From MPNP01 sp965221445 (GTDB taxonomy: Bacteria; Pseudomonadota; Alphaproteobacteria; Rhodobacterales; Rhodobacteraceae), in the NCBI GenBank assembly GCA_965221445.1, contig CBDCSF010000013.1, positions 2,170,001-2,234,000 on the forward strand: 64,000 nucleotides of DNA. Direction: 5' to 3'. Positions 35,443-43,202 of the stretch are shown here, piece by piece (position 1 is the first letter of the stretch; each line of letters begins with the position of its first letter). Under the pieces are notes generated by a model. The model was given only the letters and a program-made list of their open reading frames with translations. It ran no database searches and was not told where the DNA came from. Both the position numbers and the translations under genes were made by a program.

Positions 35443-36705
35443 TTAATCGTCATTTTGTTTCAAAGAGTGTTCAAGATCGGTGTTCTCATCGTAGGTACCT
35501 TTAAAATCTTCAATCTCAAGATCGGGGTCATAATCACCGTAAAAACGCCTCAAATCCCATTCATTGATAACTGAACGGACCTTATATCTCATTCGACCCC
35601 ATTCACCTGCACCACTAACATCCACTTCCTGTTCCGGCGGGTCCCAATCAAAGGCGATCCGATACAAGTCACGTAGAGTTTTCACTGTATCCCTAATGCT
35701 TTCTTCACTAGGTGCCTCAATGGAAATATTGTTGCTCTGTAAAAGCTCCATACCCACCCTGGCAAGGGGTGCCAAACCACCGTATCGGAGATTCTTACTC
35801 ATTTTTGCAGGTACATGATCCCAATCCTTCTTTTTTCCATCAGGGCTAATTACCTCTAGGGAAAAGTCATCTGTTAAAGCACCAACAAAGATCAATCCCG
35901 GTGAATTCTCACTTTCAATTTCTCCCATCCATCTGGCAATCTCAGAATAGGATCTGCCACGTTGCAAAATTGAATATGAACCCATCAGTTCAATCTCATC
36001 AAGAAGGATCACCCATCCACGGAATCCTGCAGCCTTAATCAATTCTGTAGCAAATCGTAATCTTTGAGGTGGCAAGTCAGCTGGTTTGGGAGCATGGATC
36101 TTGAAATATTGTGATTGATTGATCAGTTTCAGCCCGTCTCTGACAGTTTTCATCAGAATCCGTTCCCCAGACCAAAAAGATTCTATATCATTGATGAGTT
36201 CGAAATCATGGGACATTTCATGAATCTTCAGGGTGGCTGGAAAAATCGCACTCAACTGGTCTTTTTTGACAGCATTTTCAGCCCAATGAAAAAAAGAAGT
36301 GTATTTATCCGTATCTGGCCGCAGACCATGTGCTATCTCCTCTATGAACCTCCCTTGGCGACCCATCATCCGCCCGTTTTCCATTGCTGCGGTAAACACT
36401 TTACCAAGGTCATAAAGAGGGGTTTCCTTGCTAATTGGCACCTTACTGCAAACAAAACCTCGTGAGAGGGCAAGATGTTCCAAATGGGCCAATAGATGAG
36501 ACTTACCTGTTCCGAAATCTCCAGAAATCAACATTCCCTGAGATGTCATGGATGGGCTTACGATATCATCCACCCTTTCAAGCATGTTAATAAATTGGTT
36601 TTCAACGACGGGTTGATTACAACCGAGTTTTCGAACCGCTTCCCTGTTTGGAACACCATTCCGTAGGGCCTCCACGGCCAAGCGGGCATTAAATTTTTCA
36701 TCCAT
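35443..36705 (-). CDS. BrxD/DUF2791-like P-loop ATPase
   Basis: A 420-residue AAA-type ATPase of the DUF2791 (BrxD-like) family. The N-terminus RLAVEALRNGVPNREAVRKL is the family's entry helix. Walker A GDFGTGKS is at 62-69, CSKVPISKETPLYDLGKVF is a family signature at about 87-105, and Walker B WVILLDEIEL is at 231-240 with Asp236-Glu237. A sensor-like strand GLIFVGALTDDFS follows. BrxD proteins work in phage-exclusion (BREX) loci, but no pglX, pglZ, brxC or helicase gene is seen here. It is the third gene of a tight minus-strand operon, 11 bases after the preceding gene. Confidence 0.82.
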   Translation of the reverse strand: MDEKFNARLAVEALRNGVPNREAVRKLGCNQPVVENQFINMLERVDDIVSPSMTSQGMLISGDFGTGKSHLLAHLEHLALSRGFVCSKVPISKETPLYDLGKVFTAAMENGRMMGRQGRFIEEIAHGLRPDTDKYTSFFHWAENAVKKDQLSAIFPATLKIHEMSHDFELINDIESFWSGERILMKTVRDGLKLINQSQYFKIHAPKPADLPPQRLRFATELIKAAGFRGWVILLDEIELMGSYSILQRGRSYSEIARWMGEIESENSPGLIFVGALTDDFSLEVISPDGKKKDWDHVPAKMSKNLRYGGLAPLARVGMELLQSNNISIEAPSEESIRDTVKTLRDLYRIAFDWDPPEQEVDVSGAGEWGRMRYKVRSVINEWDLRRFYGDYDPDLEIEDFKGTYDENTDLEHSLKQNDD

Positions 36706-36716
36706 TTATATCTCCG

Positions 36717-37661
36717 TTACCTTAGCCGAACCAATGATGCGACAGGATTGGCAATATTTTTATCTCTAACGTCATCCATCACTCTTGTACGAAGAGCCGG
36801 ATAAATGTTCCATCCCCGAGGCGAATCCATATCTATAAATTCAAAATCTGACAGGGTTATCCATAAGGTTCCCGAAAGACGGTTGACATCATCTATAAAC
36901 TCTCGGAGCAACTCATAATGGTCCATAGTCATCGCCCGTGTGTAATAACGCATTCCATCCTTGGGATTTTTGGCTAGTGTAACCCGCTTATTGTCTAGCA
37001 GGATAACTGTTCCTGAATACCCGGCCATTCTAATCCAATATACGACCGATTCTATGAAATACCGTGCAGTGGTTCGATTTATTGGAGTATGGATCTGAAA
37101 TGGTTTTACATTGGAAATCCGTGGGTTTGTTCCTGTTAGCCAATCAAGTAATGGTTGCTTCGTATGACCATTATCTCTAACTCCAATACAAAGGTGGGTC
37201 ATGGCAACCCGAAAGGCTTTGGCCATGAAAGGATTCTTGGTGATTTTCTCCTGAATTTGTGGGCGCAACTCATAAAAAATCATATTTGATTCGATGTTAT
37301 TGTATTGAGCTACGGTCTCAATGATGTTTTCTGATCCATCAACATCAATTTCAGGTATTCGAAAATCGTTTTCAAGTAATCGTAGTACAACCCTTCGGGC
37401 CAAAGCCCACCAATCCAACTGGGAAGCTAGACTGAAAAACACATCTTGCGGCATATAGACACGACTTTTGATCGCATCCATTGAAATGAAAAGAAAATTG
37501 CGGTCTTGGCATCTAGATTTCAATTTATGAACAAGAGGTTCTCGATAATGATCCTCTACAATGGCGAATTTGACAGCAGAACCCCCATCCTTGATGAAGG
37601 AATCCATATACTCTCGTTCAATATGTTTCAGCCATTCTTCTATGGGTATAAAGTTGGTCAT
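36717..37661 (-). CDS. DUF2791-like protein with degenerate nucleotide-binding motifs
   Basis: A 314-residue relative of the BrxD-like ATPases. The Walker A position holds DGGSAVKFAIVED (25-37) and the Walker B strand reads TVILLDNKR (218-226), with Asn in place of the catalytic Glu. NRTTARYFIESVVYWIRMAG (195-214) and a C-terminal YPALRTRVMDDVRD plus NPVASLVRLR match DUF2791 architecture. It is probably a non-hydrolysing partner of the intact ATPase encoded next, as in paired active/inactive AAA systems; this pairing is inference. Spacing is 8 bases to the preceding gene and 11 to the next. Confidence 0.7.
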   Translation of the reverse strand: MTNFIPIEEWLKHIEREYMDSFIKDGGSAVKFAIVEDHYREPLVHKLKSRCQDRNFLFISMDAIKSRVYMPQDVFFSLASQLDWWALARRVVLRLLENDFRIPEIDVDGSENIIETVAQYNNIESNMIFYELRPQIQEKITKNPFMAKAFRVAMTHLCIGVRDNGHTKQPLLDWLTGTNPRISNVKPFQIHTPINRTTARYFIESVVYWIRMAGYSGTVILLDNKRVTLAKNPKDGMRYYTRAMTMDHYELLREFIDDVNRLSGTLWITLSDFEFIDMDSPRGWNIYPALRTRVMDDVRDKNIANPVASLVRLR

Positions 37662-37669
37662 TTTTTTCT

Positions 37670-38458
37670 CTAACTGAATTTTATTCCATAATACTCAACG
37701 ACTTCACCACTTGGACCAACAAAGGAGAATAGATCACTAGAACGTCTACGTGCTCCGGTAGATGAAGGAAATGAAACTTTTTTCCCTTTCCTTGTTTCGC
37801 GAGGCCCATCGGAATCCAGTAAGTACAGGTCACGAGCAAAGTCGCTTCGATCATATTCCCGGCTGGTGCCAGGTAAAGCTGTCAAAAGTTTGTAAATCCT
37901 GGCAAGGAGAATTACGCGCCCACTCCCCGAAGGAATGAGTTCCTTGGGTCCTTGTTCAACTATATCCGCATAAACGGAATATAAGGATTCAATAAACTGA
38001 TTTGATTTAAAGCCACTCGACCTGTTCTGGTTTGCCAGAAGAAGCCCGGCAAGATGGGTAGGCCTTACGGTTGAAATTTTCTTTCTGTTTACCTTTACAG
38101 CCCTGTCTGTTGGGAGTACTCGTACAATTGAAGGGTAAGAAATCAGTACGCCATCACGTTCATAAATATCCAGTCCTATTTCTGCCGTGGCGACTTTAAG
38201 TTCATCAGTGAATTGGTGTACAAAAAGGTCCTGCTCCTCTTCATCGGAATATGGCCAGTGATCAGTTGCTTCAACCATAACCTCAAGGTCTTTCAGTGAA
38301 TCCTTCAATTTCTCCTTCGTTCGTTTTATGGCTGAAATATTACCGGTTTGGGCTGCCTTGGCCAAAGCACGGGCTTGGGATACAACCTTGGTCGCTGATT
38401 TTCTGGTTTCATCAGCAGCACTCTCCGTATCACTGCAAGCCTGTTCAAAACTAATCAT
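37670..38458 (-). CDS. Helical partner protein of the DUF2791 operon, family not recognised
   Basis: The ATG at 38458 follows GGAGGG; an earlier TTG at 38476 overlaps that site and is rejected. The protein has 262 residues. Residues about 5-75 form a charged helical, coiled-coil-like segment (DETRKSATKVVSQARALAKA, KRTKEKLKDSLKDLEVMVEA). The middle is globular (YERDGVLISYPSIVRVLP, RPTHLAGLLLANQN), and a basic linker (TGARRRSSDLF) precedes the short C-terminal strand region VVEYYGIKFS. It is the first gene of the operon. It may link the ATPase pair to DNA or a target, but nothing in sequence proves a function. Confidence 0.65.
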   Translation of the reverse strand: MISFEQACSDTESAADETRKSATKVVSQARALAKAAQTGNISAIKRTKEKLKDSLKDLEVMVEATDHWPYSDEEEQDLFVHQFTDELKVATAEIGLDIYERDGVLISYPSIVRVLPTDRAVKVNRKKISTVRPTHLAGLLLANQNRSSGFKSNQFIESLYSVYADIVEQGPKELIPSGSGRVILLARIYKLLTALPGTSREYDRSDFARDLYLLDSDGPRETRKGKKVSFPSSTGARRRSSDLFSFVGPSGEVVEYYGIKFS

Positions 38459-38567
38459 TGTATTTTTTCCCTCCAAAATATAATTTTTCTTTGGCTATAA
38501 TGAACAAATCGGGCAATCACTCAAGTGGGTTTTTACCGAGAGTTATGGCAAGGTTAGATCCATTGAA

Positions 38568-38595
38568 TTAATTTTGAATATCAATTCAAAATTAA
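38568..38595. promoter_or_regulatory. Perfect 12-bp AT-rich inverted repeat upstream of the DUF2791 operon
   Basis: TTAATTTTGAAT, loop ATCA, ATTCAAAATTAA: a perfect dyad about 110 bases upstream of the operon start. A shorter dyad (GTACC, AAAT, GGTAC) lies at 38623-38636. Either could be an operator for a regulator encoded elsewhere; no T-tract supports a terminator. Confidence 0.4.
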
Positions 38596-38695
38596 CCCTC
38601 TCTTTACTGGTAGGACACCTTCGTACCAAATGGTACAAAACTTAGCTTAAATTGCTACTTCAGTACACGCTTGATATGAGTTTGCAATCTATTAG

Positions 38696-39523
38696 TCAGG
38701 ACCAAAGCGTACGGTCCAGATCTCCATCAAATTCGGCACTGCTGAAGGTACCCCCCTGAAATTTGTCACCAATTTCATCTGGAGCTGTAGTTTTCTGAGC
38801 CTCCATGGCATGGGCTACATGATCCTCGGCTTTGTGTTTGGGGCGATAACCAAGGCGGAATGCCGGGCCGTTGTCCCAGAAACTCCGGTCATTCAGGGAG
38901 CAGCCAAAAACAATTTCATTGTGCAGGTCGGGATGTTCCAAACCAATACGGACAAGCTGAAATAGATCCTCAATGTGAATCCACATTGAAAGTCGTCTCA
39001 AATCCACGGGTTTTTCTGCCACATTACCGATTCTGATTGATAGACACCTCATCCCATGCTTGTCAGCATAAAGGGAACACAGGGCTTCACCGAAGGCCTT
39101 TGAAAGTCCATACCGGGAATCAGGCCGAACTTTGGTATCTATACAAATTCGCTTTAACCGGGAATACATTCCAGTAGCATGGTTGGACGAAGCAAATACC
39201 ATTCGTTCTACACCAGCCAGGTGTGCTGCTTTCATCAGTGTAACCATGCCCTGTATGTTACAGGAATTAACCGTCTCCCAATCACCCTCGACTGACTGAC
39301 CACCCAAGTGCACAATCGCATTCACACCTTTACAGATTCTATTCATGGCGGTTTCATCCTCCAGATCTGCTTTTTTGAAGGATTCTCTATCGGCGAGATT
39401 GGTAATGTCCTCCAAATCACTTAGTACAACCTGGGAATAACGTGATAGAAGGAAAGGGCGGATTCGGGTTCCTATATCCCCGGCAGCACCGGTAAGAAGG
39501 ACTGTTTTATTTACGACCGTCAT
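38696..39523 (-). CDS. NAD-dependent epimerase/dehydrogenase, uronate-dehydrogenase-like
   Basis: The ATG at 39523 has AGAGAGGA six bases upstream and places the Rossmann fold at the N-terminus; the preceding frame extension is rejected. The 275-residue protein has VLLTGAAGDIGTRI (NAD loop) near 7-20, VHLGGQSVEGDWE near 70, and the catalytic YGLSKAFGE (YxxxK) near 135. The sequence pattern, including SIRIGNVAEKP and MWIHIEDLFQLV, resembles uronate dehydrogenases, which oxidise hexuronates to aldarolactones. Other sugar-nucleotide substrates are possible. It lies 53 bases downstream of ubiB. Confidence 0.8.
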   Translation of the reverse strand: MTVVNKTVLLTGAAGDIGTRIRPFLLSRYSQVVLSDLEDITNLADRESFKKADLEDETAMNRICKGVNAIVHLGGQSVEGDWETVNSCNIQGMVTLMKAAHLAGVERMVFASSNHATGMYSRLKRICIDTKVRPDSRYGLSKAFGEALCSLYADKHGMRCLSIRIGNVAEKPVDLRRLSMWIHIEDLFQLVRIGLEHPDLHNEIVFGCSLNDRSFWDNGPAFRLGYRPKHKAEDHVAHAMEAQKTTAPDEIGDKFQGGTFSSAEFDGDLDRTLWS

Positions 39524-39576
39524 AAAAATCCTCTCTGAAATGTTGACAAGTTTGTAAATTGTTGTTGTTTTGGAGT

Positions 39577-41103
39577 TCAATGGGTAAGAATGAATAAACC
39601 CAGGATAGAAACCAGAATACCTATTAAAATGCCAACAAACACACTTGTTTTTTCCAAATTGCTAGAAGGCCGTTCCTTCTGCTCCAGGTGTCGGGGTAGA
39701 TTCTTCAACAGATCTGGAAATTGTGGTGGCAATCTCGATAAAGTCTTGAGAACCTTGATGCTATCGTGAAAAACAGCAACAGGGCCGATATGTTTGCGGA
39801 TGTAATCCTCAACGACAGGCTTGGATACATCCCACATATTTAGTTCTGGATTCAGCCTACGCGCTACTCCTTCAACCACAACCATGGTTCTTTGAAGTAA
39901 AATCAACTCGGTTCTCGTTTCCATATCAAACCGTTCTGTAACTTCAAATAGATGCCCCAGAAGTTTGCCCATTGAAATGTGACTTGCATCCATACCCAAG
40001 ATAGGTTCAGTAACTGATCTAAGTGCTTGGGCAAAATCATCTACATCTTGATTGGGTGGGACATAACCAGCCTCGAAATGGACCTCGGCTACACGATGGT
40101 AATCCTGGCTTATAAAACCATAGAGGATCTCGGCATAAACTCTCCTCGTGTAACGATCAATCCTACCCATTATACCAAAATCCAGGGTAATGATTTCACC
40201 CCCTGGACTTACTTTTAGATTCCCTTGGTGCAGATCGGCATGAAAGAAACCATCTCTCAGTGCCTGTTGTAGAAACAGCTGGATTAGCCTGGTTGACAGC
40301 AACTCAAGGTCGTGGTTATCCTTCTTTAATTTTTCAATATCATTAAGATTGATCCCTTCTGCCCAGTCAAGAGTAACCACTTTCTTACCTGATAGTTCCC
40401 AATGAACCCTGGGGACTGAAATACCTACATCCTTAGCAGTGGTTGCGGCAAATTCATCAGCGGCAGACGCTTCCAATCGGAGGTCCAATTCGCGTAGAAC
40501 GACACCTTCAAAATGCTGGACAACTTCACGAGGCTTAAGTCTTCGTGAGGATGGGGAGAGGACCTTGACAAGCCAAGCAGCAAGGTAAAAGGTATCAACA
40601 TCACTCTGAAAGGCTTTTTCTATATCTGGTCTAAGGACTTTGACAGCAACTGATTTTCCTGATTCCTTGAGTTTTGCCTTATGTACCTGTGCAATGGAAG
40701 CTGCCGCTATTGGTTCATTGAATTCCGAAAAAACATCTTCAATCTTGATTCCAAGTTCCGTTTCAACTGATTCTTTTGCTACCTTGGTAGGAAAAGGGGG
40801 TAAATGATCCAGAAGTACCTGAAGTTCAGCAGCCAAGACATCACCAACTATATCAGGTCTGGTGGACAGTGTTTGCCCAAATTTAATATAAGCCGGCCCC
40901 AATGCCGTTAAGGCTCTAGCAACGGGAGGAAATTCCTTGTTCCCTTTTAATCCGAAAATCGAAAAGGGTACTCCCATGACCCGGGCAAGAATTTTCAAAT
41001 TGGGATGGATATCCAGAAAATTCAATGCAACTTTCATTGCACCAGTTCTCTGAAAAGTCGCTCCAATCCTAATCAGGCGGAAAATTTTGTGCGGACCCCG
41101 CAT
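39577..41103 (-). CDS. ubiB: Ubiquinone biosynthesis kinase-like protein UbiB
   Basis: A 508-residue member of the ABC1/ADCK/UbiB atypical kinase family needed for ubiquinone synthesis. ALGPAYIKFGQTLSTRPD near 68-85 is the KxGQ motif. AAASIAQVHKAKL near 130 is the alanine-rich nucleotide loop, VAVKVLRPDI supplies the lysine, and FFHADLHQGNL with TLDFGIMGRI form the catalytic core. The C-terminus ends in a hydrophobic helix (SVFVGILIGILVSILGLFIL) for membrane attachment. It starts three bases after ubiE and is translationally coupled to it. Confidence 0.96.
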   Translation of the reverse strand: MRGPHKIFRLIRIGATFQRTGAMKVALNFLDIHPNLKILARVMGVPFSIFGLKGNKEFPPVARALTALGPAYIKFGQTLSTRPDIVGDVLAAELQVLLDHLPPFPTKVAKESVETELGIKIEDVFSEFNEPIAAASIAQVHKAKLKESGKSVAVKVLRPDIEKAFQSDVDTFYLAAWLVKVLSPSSRRLKPREVVQHFEGVVLRELDLRLEASAADEFAATTAKDVGISVPRVHWELSGKKVVTLDWAEGINLNDIEKLKKDNHDLELLSTRLIQLFLQQALRDGFFHADLHQGNLKVSPGGEIITLDFGIMGRIDRYTRRVYAEILYGFISQDYHRVAEVHFEAGYVPPNQDVDDFAQALRSVTEPILGMDASHISMGKLLGHLFEVTERFDMETRTELILLQRTMVVVEGVARRLNPELNMWDVSKPVVEDYIRKHIGPVAVFHDSIKVLKTLSRLPPQFPDLLKNLPRHLEQKERPSSNLEKTSVFVGILIGILVSILGLFILTH

Positions 41104-41106
41104 AGC

Positions 41107-41859
41107 CTAAAGTTTCCATCCAGAATGAATAGCAACAACACCGAAGGAAAGATTGCGATAGCGAATATTTTCAAATCCGGTTTCCGACATCAATTCCTTT
41201 AATTCTTCTTGCTTTGGAAATTTCCTTATACTTTCCACCAAATACTGATAACTGTCCTTATCCTTGGCAATTATACCACCCAATTTGGGAATTACCTTGA
41301 AAGAATAATTGTCATAAAGTTCCCTGAGACCAGAATTGGAAACATTACTGAATTCCAGAACAAGCAACCTGCCCCCAATCTTCAATACACGAAAAATCTC
41401 TTTCAGGGCATCGGAATAGTTTCGAAAGTTACGCAAGCCGAAACCAATGGTGCAATAATCAAACTGATTGTTCCTAAAGGGCAGTTCCAGACCATCACCA
41501 ACAGTCCAGGAAATGGAATGATTGAGACTATCTTTGCCAAGTTTATTTCTGCCCTCAAAAATCATATCCGAAGTTAAGTCTACAATATGAACATCAACCG
41601 TCGCATTTCGCCTGAGGATTCTCTTGGCAATATCTCCTGTACCTCCTGCCAGATCAAGACAGGAAGTGCTGCTAAGCGGGGCCATCCAGTCCACCAGGGC
41701 ATCCTTCCATATCCGGTGGACCCCCAATGACATGGTATCATTCATGATATCGTACTTTGAGGAGACATTGGAAAACACCCCCTTCACCAGTCCGGTCTTT
41801 TCCTCTTCGGATACAGTCCGGTATCCAAAGCTTGTATTCTCTTGGCAGGTATTGTTCAT
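41107..41859 (-). CDS. ubiE: Demethylmenaquinone/2-methoxy-6-polyprenylbenzoquinol methyltransferase UbiE
   Basis: A 250-residue SAM-dependent C-methyltransferase of quinone synthesis. VFSNVSSKYDIMNDTMSLGVHRIWK near the N-terminus contains the first UbiE signature, CLDLAGGTGDIAKRIL is the SAM-binding loop, and IGFGLRNFRNYSDALKE with RVLKIGGRLLVLEFS is the second signature. It begins the ubiE-ubiB operon. In many alphaproteobacteria it is divergent from fpg/mutM; here fpg lies about 6.4 kb away because the thi genes and accessory sequence lie between. Confidence 0.97.
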   Translation of the reverse strand: MNNTCQENTSFGYRTVSEEEKTGLVKGVFSNVSSKYDIMNDTMSLGVHRIWKDALVDWMAPLSSTSCLDLAGGTGDIAKRILRRNATVDVHIVDLTSDMIFEGRNKLGKDSLNHSISWTVGDGLELPFRNNQFDYCTIGFGLRNFRNYSDALKEIFRVLKIGGRLLVLEFSNVSNSGLRELYDNYSFKVIPKLGGIIAKDKDSYQYLVESIRKFPKQEELKELMSETGFENIRYRNLSFGVVAIHSGWKL

Positions 41860-42064
41860 GATAATTTATTATTTATGATGGATGATTGTTTATGCCAGAA
41901 ACATATGAAGGTTTTGTTGCAATTTCACCTAATAAGATTACTCCCCAAAGGATTTCTTGCAAGGAGTAGCAGGTATGAAACCATGAAGCCAATCCAATGC
42001 CGGAAGAAGAAAATCCCAGATTGGTGTTGATTTTGGTAAATTAATTGACTATTTTCCAAGCAGT

Positions 42065-42151
42065 TCTCTCGGGGAGCCATTGTGGCTGAGAGGTAATATT
42101 TACCGACCCGTTGAACCTGATCCGGTTAATACCGGCGTAGGGATTGAGGAG
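42065..42151 (+). promoter_or_regulatory. TPP riboswitch (THI element)
   Basis: The conserved core is present: GGGGAGCC at 42071-42078, GGCTGAGAG, GACCC, then GAACCTGATCCGGTTAATACCGGCGTAGGGA split across 42114-42143. This is the standard thiamine pyrophosphate aptamer, including the pyrimidine-sensing CTGAGA and the pyrophosphate-sensing helix. It lies about 60 bases upstream of the thiB ATG and should lower thiBPQ expression when TPP is plentiful. Confidence 0.97.
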
Positions 42152-42209
42152 CATCTTTAACCCCCCAAAACCGTCCTTGATACTACGCCACAGACAAGAA
42201 AGTTGTTTT

Positions 42210-43196
42210 ATGTTGCGTAAAATTTTAATATCAATTTCACTCCTGATGATAACCTGCTCGGTTAGGGCTGAAACTTTAACAGTTTATACTTATGAATCCT
42301 TTACTAGTGACTGGGGCCCAGGTCCTAAAATTACTGAAGCATTCGAGCAGGAATGTAATTGTGAAGTTGAGTGGCGGTCTGGAGTTGATGCTGCCCTACT
42401 TCTATCGTTGTTAAAGGCCGAAGGTAAAAATTCTGAAGCGGATGTAATCCTTGGCCTGGATACAAATCTTATGGCTGAAGCGATAGGCAGTGGTTTAGTC
42501 GTACCACATGGTCTTGATGCAGATTACACCCTGCCGATGGAATGGACAGACACCCACTTTGTCCCTTACGATTATGGGTATTTTGCCCTGATGTATGATA
42601 GCGAAGCTTTGCCGAACCCTCCACAAAGTATGGAAGAATTGGTAGCAGGAGGTACAACGAAAGATCTGATAATCCAGGATCCGAGAACCAGTTCGCCAGG
42701 TTTGGGTTTTGTCTTTTGGTTAAGGAGTATTTATGGTGATGATACCGCTGATATTTGGAAACAATTATCTTCAAGAATTTTGACAGTGACTCCAGGATGG
42801 GGTGAAGCTTATGGAATGTTTCTGAATGGTGAAGCACCTATGGTTATGAGTTACACCACGTCCCAATCTTACCATGAGGTAGTTGAGGAAACTTCAAGAT
42901 ATAAAGCGTTGATCTTTCCCGAGGGACATTATATGCAAGTAGAGGTAGCTGGTGTTGGGGCCCATTCCGATCAGCCAGAATTAGCCAAAAAATTCTTGGA
43001 ATTTTTGGTTTCCGAAAGGGCTCAAAAATTTATTCCCACAACCAACTGGATGTATCCTGTTGTTGAAGTTGGTGACGATTTGCCCGAATCCATGAGAGCC
43101 TTACAACAACCAATTCCAAATTTTCTTCTGGATGCCCAGCAAGCAGACGAAGTCAGAGAGGAATGGATTGCTGAGTGGTTGGCATCAATGAACTGA
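42210..43196 (+). CDS. thiB: Thiamine ABC transporter substrate-binding protein
   Basis: A periplasmic binding protein for thiamine and its phosphates. The ATG at 42210 follows AAGAAAG and starts a signal peptide (MLRKILISISLLMITCSVRA, cleavage before ETL), giving 328 residues in the precursor. LTVYTYESFTSDWGPGPKI and the TVTPGWGEAYGMFLNGEAP segment are typical of ThiB, as is the TTNWMYPV block near the C-terminus. A TTG at 42144 inside the riboswitch is rejected as start. It is the first gene of thiBPQ under the TPP riboswitch. Confidence 0.95.
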   Translation: MLRKILISISLLMITCSVRAETLTVYTYESFTSDWGPGPKITEAFEQECNCEVEWRSGVDAALLLSLLKAEGKNSEADVILGLDTNLMAEAIGSGLVVPHGLDADYTLPMEWTDTHFVPYDYGYFALMYDSEALPNPPQSMEELVAGGTTKDLIIQDPRTSSPGLGFVFWLRSIYGDDTADIWKQLSSRILTVTPGWGEAYGMFLNGEAPMVMSYTTSQSYHEVVEETSRYKALIFPEGHYMQVEVAGVGAHSDQPELAKKFLEFLVSERAQKFIPTTNWMYPVVEVGDDLPESMRALQQPIPNFLLDAQQADEVREEWIAEWLASMN

Positions 43197-43202
43197 TGAA
43201 AC

